Assembly: GCA_023512835.1 (NCBI GenBank)
Contig: CM042087.1
Span: 4,064,021 to 4,128,020, forward strand
DNA from: Taxillus chinensis
Lineage: Eukaryota; Streptophyta; Magnoliopsida; Santalales; Loranthaceae
Direction: 5' to 3'
Length of the DNA stretch: 64,000 nt
How positions within the stretch are numbered: the first letter of the stretch is position 1; every line of letters starts with the position of its first letter. The notes below the pieces were generated by a model. That model did not search any database. It saw only the letters and a list, made by a program, of their open reading frames with translations, and was not told the DNA's origin. Position numbers and translations under genes: made by a program. Positions 10,944 to 22,332 of this stretch are shown here, one piece after another.

Positions 10944-11076
10944 ATTATGGATATGCCAAAACCCTTTGTAATCTGATCTGGTAAGTACAGCAAAAAGATA
11001 GCATACAGAGTAAAAACCACATCCATTTTCATTAAGCAGCAATATAGTACAATTTAGCCTTTATACAGAATTTTCA

Positions 11077-12542
11077 CTAAGGTACATAAGGCTTACTATA
11101 TTTAAAGATTATAGTTGCTGCTTTCTCCCTTAGCTCCATTGTCTGCTCCATTGTGTAGGCTTGGATGCTGTTCCAGCTTTTATCCACCTTGATAATAGAT
11201 TTGATGAAGAAACAGACAAAGGCTCTGCAGCTCTCTCCATTGAGCTGTTGTGGCACTAGCTTCTTGCCCCGGATCGTCGCCTTCAGTTTTTCAGTTGGAC
11301 CCAACGGAGTTAGGCCCCTATCTTCATAATGCCCAGATTGCTTTATTGCTTTCGTCGGACGAAGATGCAGTGGCTCCCATTGATTTTTTCTAATGTTGTG
11401 CTCCACGATTTGATGAGAATCAATTAGGATCAGCTGCTTGGACGGAATCCTCAGTAGTTCCGTTAATGAAGGTCTGAATGTGGGCTATAACCGAAGATAC
11501 CCTTCATTCCAACATGGCACGACATCAAACATGTGCCTGTCCTTGTATAGGGACGGAAATAGCCTCATCTCAATCTTAACTGCCTGAGAGAAGTTGTCTA
11601 TGTCTTTTGTGGTGAGCAGACCCGTCTGAGAACGAATAGTCTTTATGTCTTGAGGAGAGAAGAGGTACAACTCGGATAGACATCTTCGCTCGGCATTCGA
11701 CGCGACATACTTGGTCATAGCATCAAAAACACTTCCATCCTCATCAAGAGGATTAAGATCCGCATATGATGGGAGGAAGGTGTTAGCCACTGCAGATGGA
11801 GAGGTCGAAGGAGGAGCTGCACTGGAGGAGCTGGGCTGAGAGAAGCGGCTACATTTGGGGATGGTAACTTCCGGAAGTAGTGAGGATGCAAACCACTTTT
11901 CAACACGAATTGGGGAAGGTGCAGGAGGATCAGATGACACTTTCTTCCCCGGTCTGGCATGTCGCCGAGGTGCGGTAGGAGGATGAGCCATCGTGTGCGC
12001 CAAGTCCGCAAAAGAGGTGGACAAGGAATGGACGGACGAGGCGACAAGATCCATCTTTTGCTTGATGAAGGTGGAAGAGTCGGTCAAAGCAGAGAGGAGT
12101 TGGGCACTGAGGGCATCAACCTTAGTGGTGATGGCAGATATTTGAGCACTCTGAGCTTGGGCGTGACGATCGAGTTGAGCGGAGAGCACGACATCAGAGT
12201 GGACTGTGCCAAACGAGGCACGTCCAAGTGCCAACTCTGGGGCATTGGAGGACTCCCCCGCAGGAATGGCTGCAGGCGTGTGCTAGGCAGATGAGTCAAC
12301 AGGAGTAGAAGGAGCGTCAATAGCAGCAGCAGGGACATCCGGAGCAGCAGAGACATCCGGAGCATCAAAGCCACTTTGACCCGAAAGGTCAACGACGGGG
12401 ATACCGACGGCACGAGAGGCAGGCTAGGCGCCAGCAGGACAAGTCACGCGAGTGTCATGAGCCGGGCTGGAGGAAACAATAAATAGAACATCCGGAATAT
12501 GGGCTGGTGTAAGGAAGCTGTGGTCCAGGTTCCAGACGATCA
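11077..12542 (-). pseudogene. C2 env-like ORF, C-terminal part
   Basis: A minus-strand frame runs from the G1 boundary to the stop at 11077 with three in-frame TAG codons (about 12424, 12285 and 11485). The C1 copy has Gln at the position matching the second. Order: short VWNLDH block shared with C1, Asp/Ala/Pro-rich region, Ala/Gln/Ser coiled-coil-like stretch (about 12200-12000), Pro/Ser-rich linker, then a denser C-terminal region (FLPSYADLNPLDEDG onward). I see no signal peptide or clear transmembrane helix. This matches the extra ORF that Sireviruses carry after pol. A role in envelope function is not shown by the sequence. Confidence 0.72.
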
Positions 12543-13064
12543 TTTCCTGTCACGCCTCGGATTTCCAACCCGAGGAAACCGGTACGTGGCTCCCCTTGTA
12601 CCCACACGGAGGGCAAAGGGGTTAGGATGCAAACCCCGAATTTAACATTTTAAACATCCACAACACATTCAAGAAAGTAATGTTCATAAAAGCAATCCAC
12701 AATCCAAACTAGTCTTTATTACAACAAAATCCTCTTTCCAATCCATCCCCACTGGGTTACATTAATTCCCATAAAAAAAATAAGATAAATGGAAGAAAGT
12801 AAAATAAATAAGGTCTTCCACCTTTGTGTATCCACCTAACGCCTGTAAGTCCCTGGAAAACAAGCAAACACAGTAGGAGGGGTGAGCAACCACAGCTCAG
12901 TAGGGATCAAGTCTCTCCAACCCTTCCCATGCTCCTAGCGGCTATATACATGTGCACAGGTGTAGTGACGTGACAGTATTAGGAAAAAGAAAATAAAACA
13001 TTCCACACAAGCGGGCATAACCCCAGCCCCAGCCACACTGGCTAACAAACCACATCTTAAGCAA

Positions 13065-13200
13065 GCAATTTAACCGCCTCTTCAGGCCACTGATTTAACC
13101 GCCTCTCAGGCAAAGTAGTTTAACTGCCTCTTCAGGCCACTGGTTTAACCGCCTCTCAGGCAAAGTAGTTTAACTGCCTCTTCAGGCCAGATACCACAGT
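13065..13200 (-). repeat. GCGGTTAAA tandem repeats in G1
   Basis: Five to six imperfect units of about 25-29 bp each contain TTTAACYGCCTCT (reverse of AGAGGCRGTTAAA). They are equivalent to the arrays in G2, G3 and G4 and lie in the LTR leader part. Confidence 0.8.
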
Positions 13201-13664
13201 CATGCACACAACACACACCACAGTCACTCAAGCATAAAACCAAACACTTGGTGTGCACCCGTTCACAAGTGCACAAACCCAGCCATTCAGGCAATAGAAC
13301 AAACACCCAGCATGCATACATAAACCAAATCACAAGTCCAGCCACACAGACATATTACCAAACACGTAATGGGCATATACACACAGCTATATTCACACAG
13401 GCATTTCATCGAACATATAACATGTAACAACAGAATCACACCAAAATGCCACTGAAGGCCAACATCCATATAGGAGATCACACCTATATGGATTTATATA
13501 TATACATAATAGTAGGTAGACCGAATTCTACCTAAGACCCCTAGAACAGAGAGGGATTAGCAAGAACAGAACCCCTACCTTGTATGTTCTCCTGCTCCCG
13601 CTTCCACGCAAGACTCCGACCACTCACGCAAGACGCTCCGGCAGCCACCAGAAGCTCTCCTTCC

Positions 13665-13674
<10 letters not shown>

Positions 13675-13710
<36 letters not shown>
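13675..13710. repeat. (CT)n microsatellite after a C run in G1
   Basis: About 18 CT dinucleotides follow a run of C. On the coding strand of the LTR it is a (GA)n tract about 50 bp downstream of the TATA box. The other Tekay-like LTRs have shorter GA tracts at the same place. Confidence 0.9.
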
Positions 13711-13712
<2 letters not shown>

Positions 13713-13762
13713 GACGGTGGTGGAGCAACAAACCCTAAACCTAGAACAGAGGGGCTTCTCCT

Positions 13763-13841
13763 CCTTATATAGATAACACAACATCAAAATGACGTAGTTT
13801 TGATTAAGTGAATCCCAGCATCAAAACGACGTAGTTTTGAT
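13763..13841 (-). promoter_or_regulatory. G1 core promoter: two palindromic ACGT elements and TATA box
   Basis: On the minus strand, two copies of the element with arms ATCAAAAC/GTTTTGAT around an ACGT core (13820-13841 and a one-mismatch copy at 13783-13804) precede the TATA sequence CTATATAAGG (about 13763-13772). The order matches the other Tekay-like LTRs. Confidence 0.6.
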
Positions 13842-14410
13842 GGAACAAGCTATGACCTTCCCACATCCATACACACCAAAATATTCACAATTCCAACATG
13901 GTCCTTTGGGAAAAGATGATTAGAATGACAAAACCAAGGTAACCATGCAAAAACATGCCTGCACGCCAATTTGAACGCCAATTCCCCAATTGGCGTGCAG
14001 CTCCAAATGCACTCAAATTTCACCCCAAGCCTCCTTGCATCTTGTAGAGGTCTGAGAAGCAAAAATATGCTTGCACGTGAAATAGGTGAATTCACGTGCA
14101 ACTCCAAATGCCCTGAAATTTCTGTGGTAGATAGAGGACCTCATTCTAAGAAACTTTTGTTCTTGCACGCCGATTGTTTGAGGCCATCTACTATACCAAA
14201 AGTGAGCTCCAAAATCTGCCAAAACAGCTTAAAATCGCATATATATGCATAACATCTTCCTATGGCATAAATGCACGTTATCACTTGTCACATGCACCTC
14301 CCAAAAGTCCCCTCTTGGGCTCATCTCTTACCTCAAACTTGTGCACCAACATCCAAGGTGTTTGTGGTTAACTTCTTACACATGGGTTACACACGGGTTA
14401 TTACATTTCC

Positions 14411-15580
14411 TCCTGGGGAGTGGATGTGTTTGGCATAAAACACCTTGATGTGATGATCAGGGACAGAGGCAGTGCAGGCGAGACTGAAGCGGAACCAGAA
14501 GTCCGTTAAGGTGTCGGTGAAGAGATGAGCAAGGTAGTCTCGAGGTTACGGTAAGGGTGGTAATGGAGCTTCTGGAGGAGAGGGAGGTACATCTACCATG
14601 GCCGTAGCAACGGCAGCATCAATAGTGGCAGCAACAGCAGCTAAGTCAGGTGTGGGGGCATCAGCGGGAGAAAACGTTGGAGAGTTAGCCGGATGAGGAC
14701 TTGGCTGAGAGGGCCCCACAACCTTGGATGAGTCGGCACGGACGCTGTGCTGAGAGGCTCGGGAGATGGATGGAGCAGTAACAGACCGAATCCAAGAGGA
14801 CCGATGAGCAGAGCTAACTTCAGGGGCGTGGCTGTCGGCTGGATCACCAACCGAACTACCATGTTGTTCTGATGCGGGAAGGAGGCAGAGAGCAGCAGAA
14901 GGTCGACGAGCAGTCATGGTCCCATCAGGCGTAAGGTGGCGGAGATAGTAGGCCTGGGGAAAAGGGATAGTGCGAGTTCCATTAAAATGGGATGGAGGCA
15001 GATGCCGAAAGACCATGCTGAGGATCCGCCCAAAAGATTGATTCTTGGGTCCGTTCTTCAACAATTGGAATAAGAATGTCCCCCAGTCCATCGGGAGACC
15101 TTCGAAGACTCCGTACATGGCCAGCAGAAGGTCATACGGAATGGAGTCGAGAGCGGAGGTGCGAGCTAGAAGATAGCGGCTGAGGATGGTCGCCATACAC
15201 CGTTAGTGACCGTGGAAGGACTTCACCTTGTATTCCTTCCCTTTGTAAGTGCAGCCCATGGAAGCTACCATTGTTTCTGGTTTCGGACGTTGAGGTTCAC
15301 TGGTGGGTAAGTTGAGAGCGGCACGAAGGACAGCGGGGGTGATGACGATGGATTCACCCCGAACATGGGAAGGATGGAGTTGGTGGTGTAGCAGATATGC
15401 TAGTAGTACTCGGTGATGTCATCGATGAGAAGATCAACAGGGTTGGAAACCAGATTCAGAATGTGGGAGGCTTCCAAGAAGGGGTGTAGTTCGAAAAACC
15501 AAGCTGGAGGATCGGAGCCTGCAGGCCAATCGACCAGATGGCCGGGATTTACGCCAGAAAGAGAGAGCTTGGGTGCCATT
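14411..15580 (-). pseudogene. C2 env-like ORF, N-terminal part
   Basis: The likely start is the ATG at about 15580 (MAPKLSLSGVNPGHLVDW). Stops interrupt at about 15407 and elsewhere, and the main open stretch is 15196-14546. An N-terminal globular part contains SIPYDLLLAMYGVFEGLPMD and LPPSHFNGTRTIPFPQAYYL. A Ser/Pro/Ala-rich tail follows, then a VFYAKHIHSPGG block that continues across G1. The globular part resembles what annotation pipelines call a putative plant transposon protein domain, but I cannot confirm that here. Confidence 0.6.
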
Positions 15581-15595
15581 AGGGGTAAGGAATGA

Positions 15596-16922
15596 GGAAG
15601 TTGGGTCTTAGTGATCGGAAGAGCGACAAGGGTTTAGGGATTTGGAAATATAAACTCGCGTTGTGAGAAAATTTAGTATATATAAGAACGAGTCCGTGGT
15701 TGCCAGTGGATCTTGGGATTAAGTGAGATAAATAGTGATCCGCCTGACAAGCTGATGTCATTGAACTTGAGATATGAGCGTCTCCATAATTAAAAATGAC
15801 ATGGAGGCTGCAGAATCAAGTATATATGACAGCTGTATGCCTTCTTCCAGAAAGGTCTTGTCTCGAGACATGCAATGAAAATAGCCCATCATCAGTCCTC
15901 CTCAAACACATGCAATAAGACTTGAGTATTTCAAGAGTCGGAGGAGATGAACCGACGATCATCCGGATTAAGAGGTAATCCGTAGAAGTATATCCGGATG
16001 TGCAACAGTGTGCGGGAGAGAGAGTGATTCCTTTGCTGGCTTAAAGTCGAAGAGAGATGAAGTACCACAACAATTCAAAGTCGAGACTTCAAGCAAGATA
16101 TGTTAGTGAATATGCAAAGTGAATCGGAACCTGTAGCTGCATGAAGATAAACTAAAAAAAACACAGAGCTTTGACAGGTTGAAATTAGTACGGATTTAAA
16201 CAAATAAGAAAAATTAGCACAATCCGAACTAATGAAAAAGGTAGAACGCATGCATTAAAAATGAATGCTAGACACATACAAACGAAGGACTGAATCAGTA
16301 GTGCTGAAAAATAAGTATATGTCTGATTAGGAACCCATACGTTCTCATTGGTCAGCATAGTGAAACCGTCATGCCGAACATTGTAGCCAAGATAAATTAA
16401 CAATATGTGAGTTCCTCTGAATAAGATTCATGGGTGAGAATGAAAGAAAGAACACATGTCAGACGCTATCAATTGATTATCCGATTAAGATGCACGGTTA
16501 AAGAAAGAAAAACATCCAAACATGCCATAAAGCTGATTCAACAATGTATGTCCAGTCAGATTCGGAAGTGAGAAGTAAGAGGAAGGAGCATCCGAGACAT
16601 ATTGGGGGTTATTACTGAAATAATAAATAAAGTGTTGGCTCCCCCGTAGATCATGCAATCCTCTCAGTAACAAACTCCCCCTCAGATAGACAGTCGGGAT
16701 AAAGGTCATGAGACATATAAGGGGGTATTACTTGAGTAATTCATAAGCATTTTCTCCCCCTTAGATCTTGCAATCCTCTCGATGACATTTCCAGCTAAAA
16801 GATTTAGATTTTGAGAAGAATACTATCTACCCTTTGGGAACTTCACATCAGAAGTTGAACAAACTTTCACTGTGATTTCATCCATAAGCATTCCGATCCA
16901 ACCCATTTCATTTCTTCAATTA
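15596..16922 (-). other. C2 post-pol spacer with duplicated hairpin module
   Basis: I see no credible gene. The paired module seen in C1 (GAGAGGATTGCATGATCTA-like start, purine stretch, ATTACTYAAGTAAT-like palindrome) occurs on the minus strand at about 16590-16680 and 16700-16800. The rest is AT-rich sequence matching C1 7100-7700 in reverse. C3 begins at 16928. Confidence 0.6.
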
Positions 16923-16927
16923 GACAT

Positions 16928-18531
16928 TGTTGTTCCCACGAGGTTGAGTTGTCATTGTTCTTAACATGTTGAAACGGAATCCGCATGCTCGAAGGTCTAG
17001 GTCGAAGATCCGTACTCGGTTGGATAACTTCGTAGAGTGATCTCTTAGAGTGATCTCATAGAGGGAGTCTACCTATGTACGTTCTGAGTCGAAGGTCGTA
17101 GATCAGAAGACTCGAAGGTCGTAGATCAAAAGACTTGAAGGTCAAAGACTCAAAGGTCATAGATCAAAAGACTCGAAGGTCGAAGACTCGCAGGACGTAG
17201 ACTGACGGACCATGAGGCTCGTAGCACCCTCAAAGGACCACAGGGTCGAAGCCTCGTAGAGGTACAGGGTCAAAGCCTCGAAGGGACACAGGGTCGTAGG
17301 GTCGTAAACTCAAGGTGCAGACAGAGGCAGAGCCGCGTCTTGCATATTCGAAGCCAAGACTCGTTGAGTCGTAGCTCGTAGGGTCGTAGACTGAAGCTCA
17401 CAGGGTCGTAGGACCTGTTGCATAGACCCAGAAGTATCTACTAGCCAAGGCAAAATGCAGTTGTCCGACTCGAAGACTCGTAGAGCTTAAGAGCTCATAG
17501 CACTGATTCTGACCTAGCTTCAAAGCCAGAAAGCAGAAGTATTGGAAGATGAATGCCCTTGGTTCGAAGATTCAGACTCGATGAATCGAAGAGGAAGACT
17601 CGTAGACACGTAGAAACGCTACGAGGCAATATCTCCGAGGCTGTGGCTTGTGAAAGGAACGGAGCACACTATAAAGGAGTGAAACGCGTGGACACTCACC
17701 GTTTCAGTAAGTCGTTACCCGGTGAGTGGTTTTAAGTACACTAAGTACTGCAAAACACGTGGACATGATCAAAGAGGGGTGTGACTTGTTTTTATGGTGA
17801 AGATCACAGGCTAAAACATGCTTAACCCTAGCTGGAGGGTTTCAGACTTCGGCCGGCCTATAAAAAGCAAGGAATGTGCCTGACGTAAAAAGAGCGCTGA
17901 ATAATATTCTTGTGCAGAAAAGAAACGTATCTTCAGAGATACAAGTAGCGACGAAGAATAGTTCATAAAAAGAGAGAGAGAGGGAGATTGAAAGAAAGAT
18001 AACAGTGAGTTCATCCATCTTTCTTCCTCATACATTTGGTGAATAGATCGTGAGTCCGGCAAAGGAGTGATTGAAGGTCGAGCATAGCAAACGGTCATCA
18101 ATGAAGGAGCAGATTATACAGACAGATTTTTACAGTGAGTAAAGTCTAGAGCAATAATGTTTTTGTATTTGCATTCAAAAGAAGAGAAAGTTGATCCTAT
18201 TTGTAAAAAGAGCTAGACCCTACTTTACTACAAGATATATAGTGGATTAGACTTGGTGTAGGTACACCCTTACCACCGTGGAGTAGATCACATTGATCGA
18301 ACCACGTATACTGTGTGTCTTTGTCTTTCTTTCCCATACATGCTTGCTTGTGACTGATTTTGCATGAGACACTAATACATTACCCAAATGAAGACCGCAT
18401 CAGTGAAAGGACTCTCCTAAGTATCCTACTCATAAAACTTAAGGAAAGTTTTATAGTATACAGATTCACCCCCCCTCTTTGTATACCAACCCTTATTTAA
18501 AGATAACTATGCTTGGAACCTGGGAATATCA
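16928..18531 (+). mobile_element. C3 5' LTR
   Basis: 1604 bp, TGTTGTTCCC to AATATCA, with primer site next to its end. It contains the TCGAAG/TCGTAG word array (17090-17420), a TATA-like CCTATAAAAAGC at about 17858, a GA-rich leader near 17968, and a C-run plus TTTGTATACC block near 18472. It is the only complete LTR copy of this family here and serves as reference for the broken 3' LTR. Confidence 0.93.
17090..17420. repeat. TCGAAG/TCGTAG word array in C3 5' LTR
   Basis: Some 20 imperfect copies of short words such as GACTCGAAGGTCGTAGATC recur at irregular distances of about 12-25 bp. The 3' LTR copy (49085-49380) has lost one block of them. Similar words fill T1 and the start of G2. Confidence 0.8.
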
Positions 18532-18533
18532 AT

Positions 18534-18545
18534 TGGTATCAGAGC
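18534..18545 (+). promoter_or_regulatory. C3 primer-binding site (initiator tRNA-Met type)
   Basis: TGGTATCAGAGC lies two bases after the LTR end. It is the standard Ty1/copia primer site, complementary to the 3' end of plant initiator tRNA-Met. Confidence 0.95.
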
Positions 18546-18663
18546 TAAGTTCCCACTGGAGGCAGATCTATCACTCTGTGGAGAAGTGATCACACAGCTT
18601 GATAAGTTAGTGTTGTTTGAGATTTGTGGCTTAACAACTTAGTGACCAAGCAAGTGTCTTTAA

Positions 18664-20664
18664 ATGGAGATTCCAATCAGCGGACCAAGCACCAGCTCCA
18701 ACTACGCTAAGAGAGTGCCTATCTTTGATGGCACAAATTATAAGATGTGGAGAGTGAGGATGGAGACTGTGTTTATGTCCATGGGTATGGACATTGAGCG
18801 GGTAATCAGAGACGGTTATATAGAACCATCCAACGACAGAGAACCCACAGAAGCTGAAAGAAGAACCTATGAGCTAAATGGCAGAGCTCTAAGTGTCATT
18901 ACATCAGCACTCACAGACTCTGAATATGCAAAGGTGATGGACTGCAGGGTTGCGAAGGATTTATGGGATAGACTCGAAAGTGTCTATCAAGGTGATGGCA
19001 AATTAAAGGAAACCAGGCTGCAACTGTATACTCAGAGATTCGAAGCTCTCAAGATGGAGGAGCGAGAGAGTATACAAGAGTTCTTTGTGCGATTAACAAA
19101 AATTGTCAATGACATGCGAAGTCATGGCAAAAACAAAAAGAACTTTTCCATAGTAAAAAAGGTATTGAGAGTTCTACCCAAAAGATTCATTCCACGGATG
19201 GAAGTTTTGGAAAATAGCAGAGACCTGGAGACAATGTCATTGCAGGAGTTGCAATGCAGTCTGACTGCATTCGAGATGAAGTTGCACTCTTATGAAGAGC
19301 CATCTACATCTACATTCCAGCCCACAACCAAGGAATCAAAAGAAGTAGCCTTCAAGGCTATGAGAAAATTAAAATTAAAGAAGGAAGTTGAGTCCTCAGA
19401 CGAACAAGAGGACAGTGACAATGAAGATGGTGAAGATGAGGTGGTAGCCTACTTCACCAGAAAATCTAGAAAGAATGGAGCAGGAAAGCAAGCTGGAGGA
19501 AAAGGGAAAGGAGGGCTTTCCCTCAGATGTTTTAAATGTGGAAAGCGCGGGCACTTTGCATCTCAATGCAAAGTGAAAGCTAATGACTCAGATGATGAAG
19601 CCTCGGATGAAGAGGATACAAAGTGGAAGAAGTCATCATACTGAAGAAGCTATTTCACAAGAAGACCAACAGCTCCACAGAAGAAGAAGGGCTCACACAA
19701 GAACTACATGAGCCGGATTACTGAATCTGATGATGAAGTCGAATGTTCATCAGATTGTGCCTTTGTCGCCAAGATAGAGGTAGACAATGGCAGCACTGCC
19801 TCTGAGGAGGATGAGGTAGTAGAAGAAGAAGTAGATCTGGAGGAGGAGCTAGAGCTTGCTACTGAGGAGATCCGCAAGAGAGGTTCCAGGATAAAGCGGT
19901 TCAAGGGAGAGCTCAAGCTAACCAGGGGAGAGCTTGGTGAAATCAAAGGTGAGAAGAATAGGGTGTTGGTGGACTCCAAGGCGTTCTGCGAGGAGATTGT
20001 CAATCTAAAGCTCAAGTTAGATGAGCATATCAAGATTTGTGATGACATCACCACAGAACTTACCACCAATGACACCATAATCCAATTGCTTAAAGAAAAA
20101 CTGGTAGGCCTTCAACAGGAGATCTCAAAAGACGGAGCCAGTCAAGTCTCAACCTCTAGCAGCTCCCAGATTAGATCACTCATCAAAGCACTAGACGCTC
20201 AGAAGAACAGGGCGACATCGCATGTTACGGGAATGGCAATCAATTCAGATAATCCTACGAAGGTAGTCAATCCTTTTTCCCATGACAATCCACTGGATGA
20301 AATGGAGAGAGTGAGTGACGTGATCCCGAGCAACATGAAAGGGAAGGGTGGCATAAATGATGAGAAGATGAAGAGACATCTGAAGGAGTCCAAGCTCAAT
20401 GGAGTGACCAAATGCGTTTAGAAATCTAAGCATTCCAAGAATGTGAAGAAATCTAATGCAAATGTCATTTTTTTAAGTGTTCGGGTGCCCCTCAAGAAAG
20501 AAGGTAAACCTGTGAAACCAACCATTAAGGCCAGGCCTATTTTGAAGAAGATCCCAGTTGTTCAGAGGGTAAACAACACCAGCTTTCAGGGTCTGTTACT
20601 ACTATGCAGTGTGGGGACACATGGCCAGACACTGTTGGTGGAGGTATCCAGTGCAAAGTCCTAG
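18664..20664 (+). pseudogene. C3 gag, long form with zinc knuckle and coiled coil
   Basis: The ATG at 18664 opens a copia gag (PIFDGTNYKMWRVRM near residue 18). The capsid-type block runs to about residue 200. Then come an acidic segment and a CX2CX4HX4C knuckle (CFKCGKRGHFASQC, 19528-19569). A TGA at 19642 interrupts, but the same frame continues through a Glu-rich coiled-coil segment (19708-20421), a TAG at 20419 and a Lys-rich stretch to 20664. The two stops are single-base changes in one long frame, so gag was originally fused or read into pol. Confidence 0.88.
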
Positions 20665-21391
20665 AACTGTGATGAAGACATCGACAAGGAACTTGCATCA
20701 GAAGGAAAGAAAGAAACCGGTTAGAAGTTTCTACACTTACTCTCAGAAACAAGGTCATGAAGACACTTCATGCTGGTGGAAGCCAAAGCCGATTACCACA
20801 GGCAACAAGTTCGCTGTACTTTCGGACTTGGATGTTTGCGATAATTGTGGGAGTGAACGACACAGTGCAAGAAGAGTACTTATTCCTTAGCAGAATAAGA
20901 AAAAGGATACTGTGAAAGTTCATGAGAAAAGGAAAGTGATAGCATCTCAGAAGACTATGAAGCCTATATCTCAGGGGGAGTGTTTCAAGTCTAAAGTAAA
21001 ATAGGGAGAGTGCTTCAAGTCTAAAGTAAAACAAGTCTATATGGCTAAAGGGAAAGAAGTGGCTCACATTGCTGAGATTGCATTGAAAGCAGACATCAAG
21101 GACAGACAGTGGATCCTTGATAGTGGCTGCTCAGGTCACATGACTGGTGACCTAAAGAAACTGTCAGATGTAAACAAAGACAAACCTAGCAAAGTGAGAT
21201 TTGGCAATGATAGCTCTCTGAAGATCAAAGGGCTAGGCTCTGCCAAATGGGGTAAGGACAAACTGAAGGATGTGTTGCATGTTGAAGGATTGAAGTATAA
21301 TCTCGCATCCGTTAGTCAGCTGTGTGATGCATGTCATGAAGTGACCTTTACTAAAACTGGTTGTCAAGTAAAGAGAGAAATGGCAACATAG
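20600..21391 (+). pseudogene. C3 second knuckle and aspartic protease
   Basis: After a frame change near 20600, a degenerate knuckle (YYYAVWGHMARHC, first Cys replaced by Tyr) is seen, with another Cys/His cluster at 20840-20870. From 21041 the protease reads QWILDSGCSGHMTGD with the catalytic Asp-Ser-Gly intact, then VLHVEGLKYNLASVSQLC, ending with TAG at 21389. This is one of the best preserved enzymes of C3. Confidence 0.85.
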
Positions 21392-22332
21392 TAGCAGCTG
21401 GAAGAAGGACAGATGGGGACTTATATGTAATTGATGAGAGCAAGACCCATAGCTGTCATATGACGAAAGTAGAAGAAAACGAACTCTAGCATAGAAGACT
21501 AGGACATCTGAATCAGAAGAACATGAGAAGACTTGTGAAATATAATGCTATTAGGGATATCCCAGATATCAAAAGAGAAAGAGAGCATGTCTGCTCAGCA
21601 TGCCTACATGGAAAACAAGCCAGATTTCATTATAAAGTAAAAGAGTACAGTTCTGAAGCAGCTCTAGACATTGTGCATACAGACCTATCTGGACCAATGA
21701 GAAACAAGGGACTCAATGGTGAAAGATATTTCATCTTGTTTGTGGATGACTTCACCAGAAGAACTTGTATTATGTATCTAAAGCACAAGACAGAAGCTTT
21801 GGAGTGCTTCAAGAAGTATAGAAGAATGGCTGAACATGACTGTGGTTGAAAGATTAAGATATTGAGATCTGATCAGGGTACTGAGTTTACAAATGAAGCT
21901 TTTGAAAGATATCTGAATAAACATGGGAGTCAGCATCAATTATCAGTAGCAAGGACTCCACAGCAAAATAGAGTTGTTGAAAGGAAAAATAGGGTTGTCA
22001 TTGAAATGGGCAGAACCTTATTGCTGGAAGCTAATCTACATGTAAGATTCTGGATAGAGGCAACCAGAACAGTAGTACACTTACTGAACAGAGTCATATT
22101 AAGACCAAGGACAGACTGCATACCTTATGAACTATGGTGTGGGAAGAAGTCAACAACCAAATACTTCAGAATATTTGGAAGTCCTTGATTCATGAAGATA
22201 AAGGAGCAAGGAAGAGGAAAGTTTCGTGCCAGATCTGAGGAAGGAACATTCGTTGGATACTGATATCAGACAAAAGGATATAGAGTCTTCCTTCTAAGAC
22301 TTGGAAAAGTCATAACTTCAAGTGAAGTTAAA
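21392..22332 (+). pseudogene. C3 integrase
   Basis: The pre-integrase region has HRRLGHLNQKNM and a CSACLHGKQ zinc part. All three catalytic acids are visible: Asp in HTDLSGP, Asp in RSDQGTEF, Glu in VVERKNR. Stops at 21487, 21847, 22186 and 22261 look like single-base changes of Trp, Glu or Gln codons. The frame stays the same across several of them, so substitution and not indels inactivated it. Confidence 0.88.

Larger units (their letters stand above)
12548..14405 (-). mobile_element. G1: solo Tekay-like Ty3/gypsy LTR, reverse orientation
   Basis: On the minus strand it begins TGTAATAACCCG and ends GGCGTGACA. The 5-bp duplication TTTCC flanks it (12543-12547, 14406-14410). It is 1858 bp. 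It shares the downstream half of G2, G3 and G4: a TCCATATAGGTGTGATCTCC block, GCGGTTAAA tandem repeats, and a CCGGTTTCCTCGGG end. Its upstream third (13990-14283) is homologous to the first part of the Athila LTRs, starting exactly at the Athila terminus TGATAACG. It interrupts the C2 env-like ORF. Confidence 0.93.
9519..16927 (-). mobile_element. C2: Sirevirus/Maximus-like element, 3' part (minus strand)
   Basis: Reading the minus strand, this part contains post-pol spacer, env-like ORF, purine tract and 3' LTR. The pol part continues at 58243-60298, on the far side of the C3 insertion. The duplication GACAT (16923-16927 and 58243-58247) proves that C3 entered C2 here. C2 is inserted in the 3' LTR of C1 and is itself hit by solo LTR G1. 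Its 5' half beyond 60298 is cut by G3 and lies outside the window. Confidence 0.92.

Noticed and set aside
13584..13787. Open frames on both strands through the CT/GA tract
   Set aside because: They are driven by the microsatellite (Ser-Leu and Arg-Glu repeats) in the LTR leader.
14546..15196. Minus-strand 216-codon frame as an independent host gene
   Set aside because: It lies in C2 between pol spacer and LTR, and its continuation across G1 matches C1, so it is the element's own post-pol ORF.
18534..18545. tRNA-like sequence
   Set aside because: It is only the 12-base primer-binding site. No tRNA cloverleaf is present here or at 24639.
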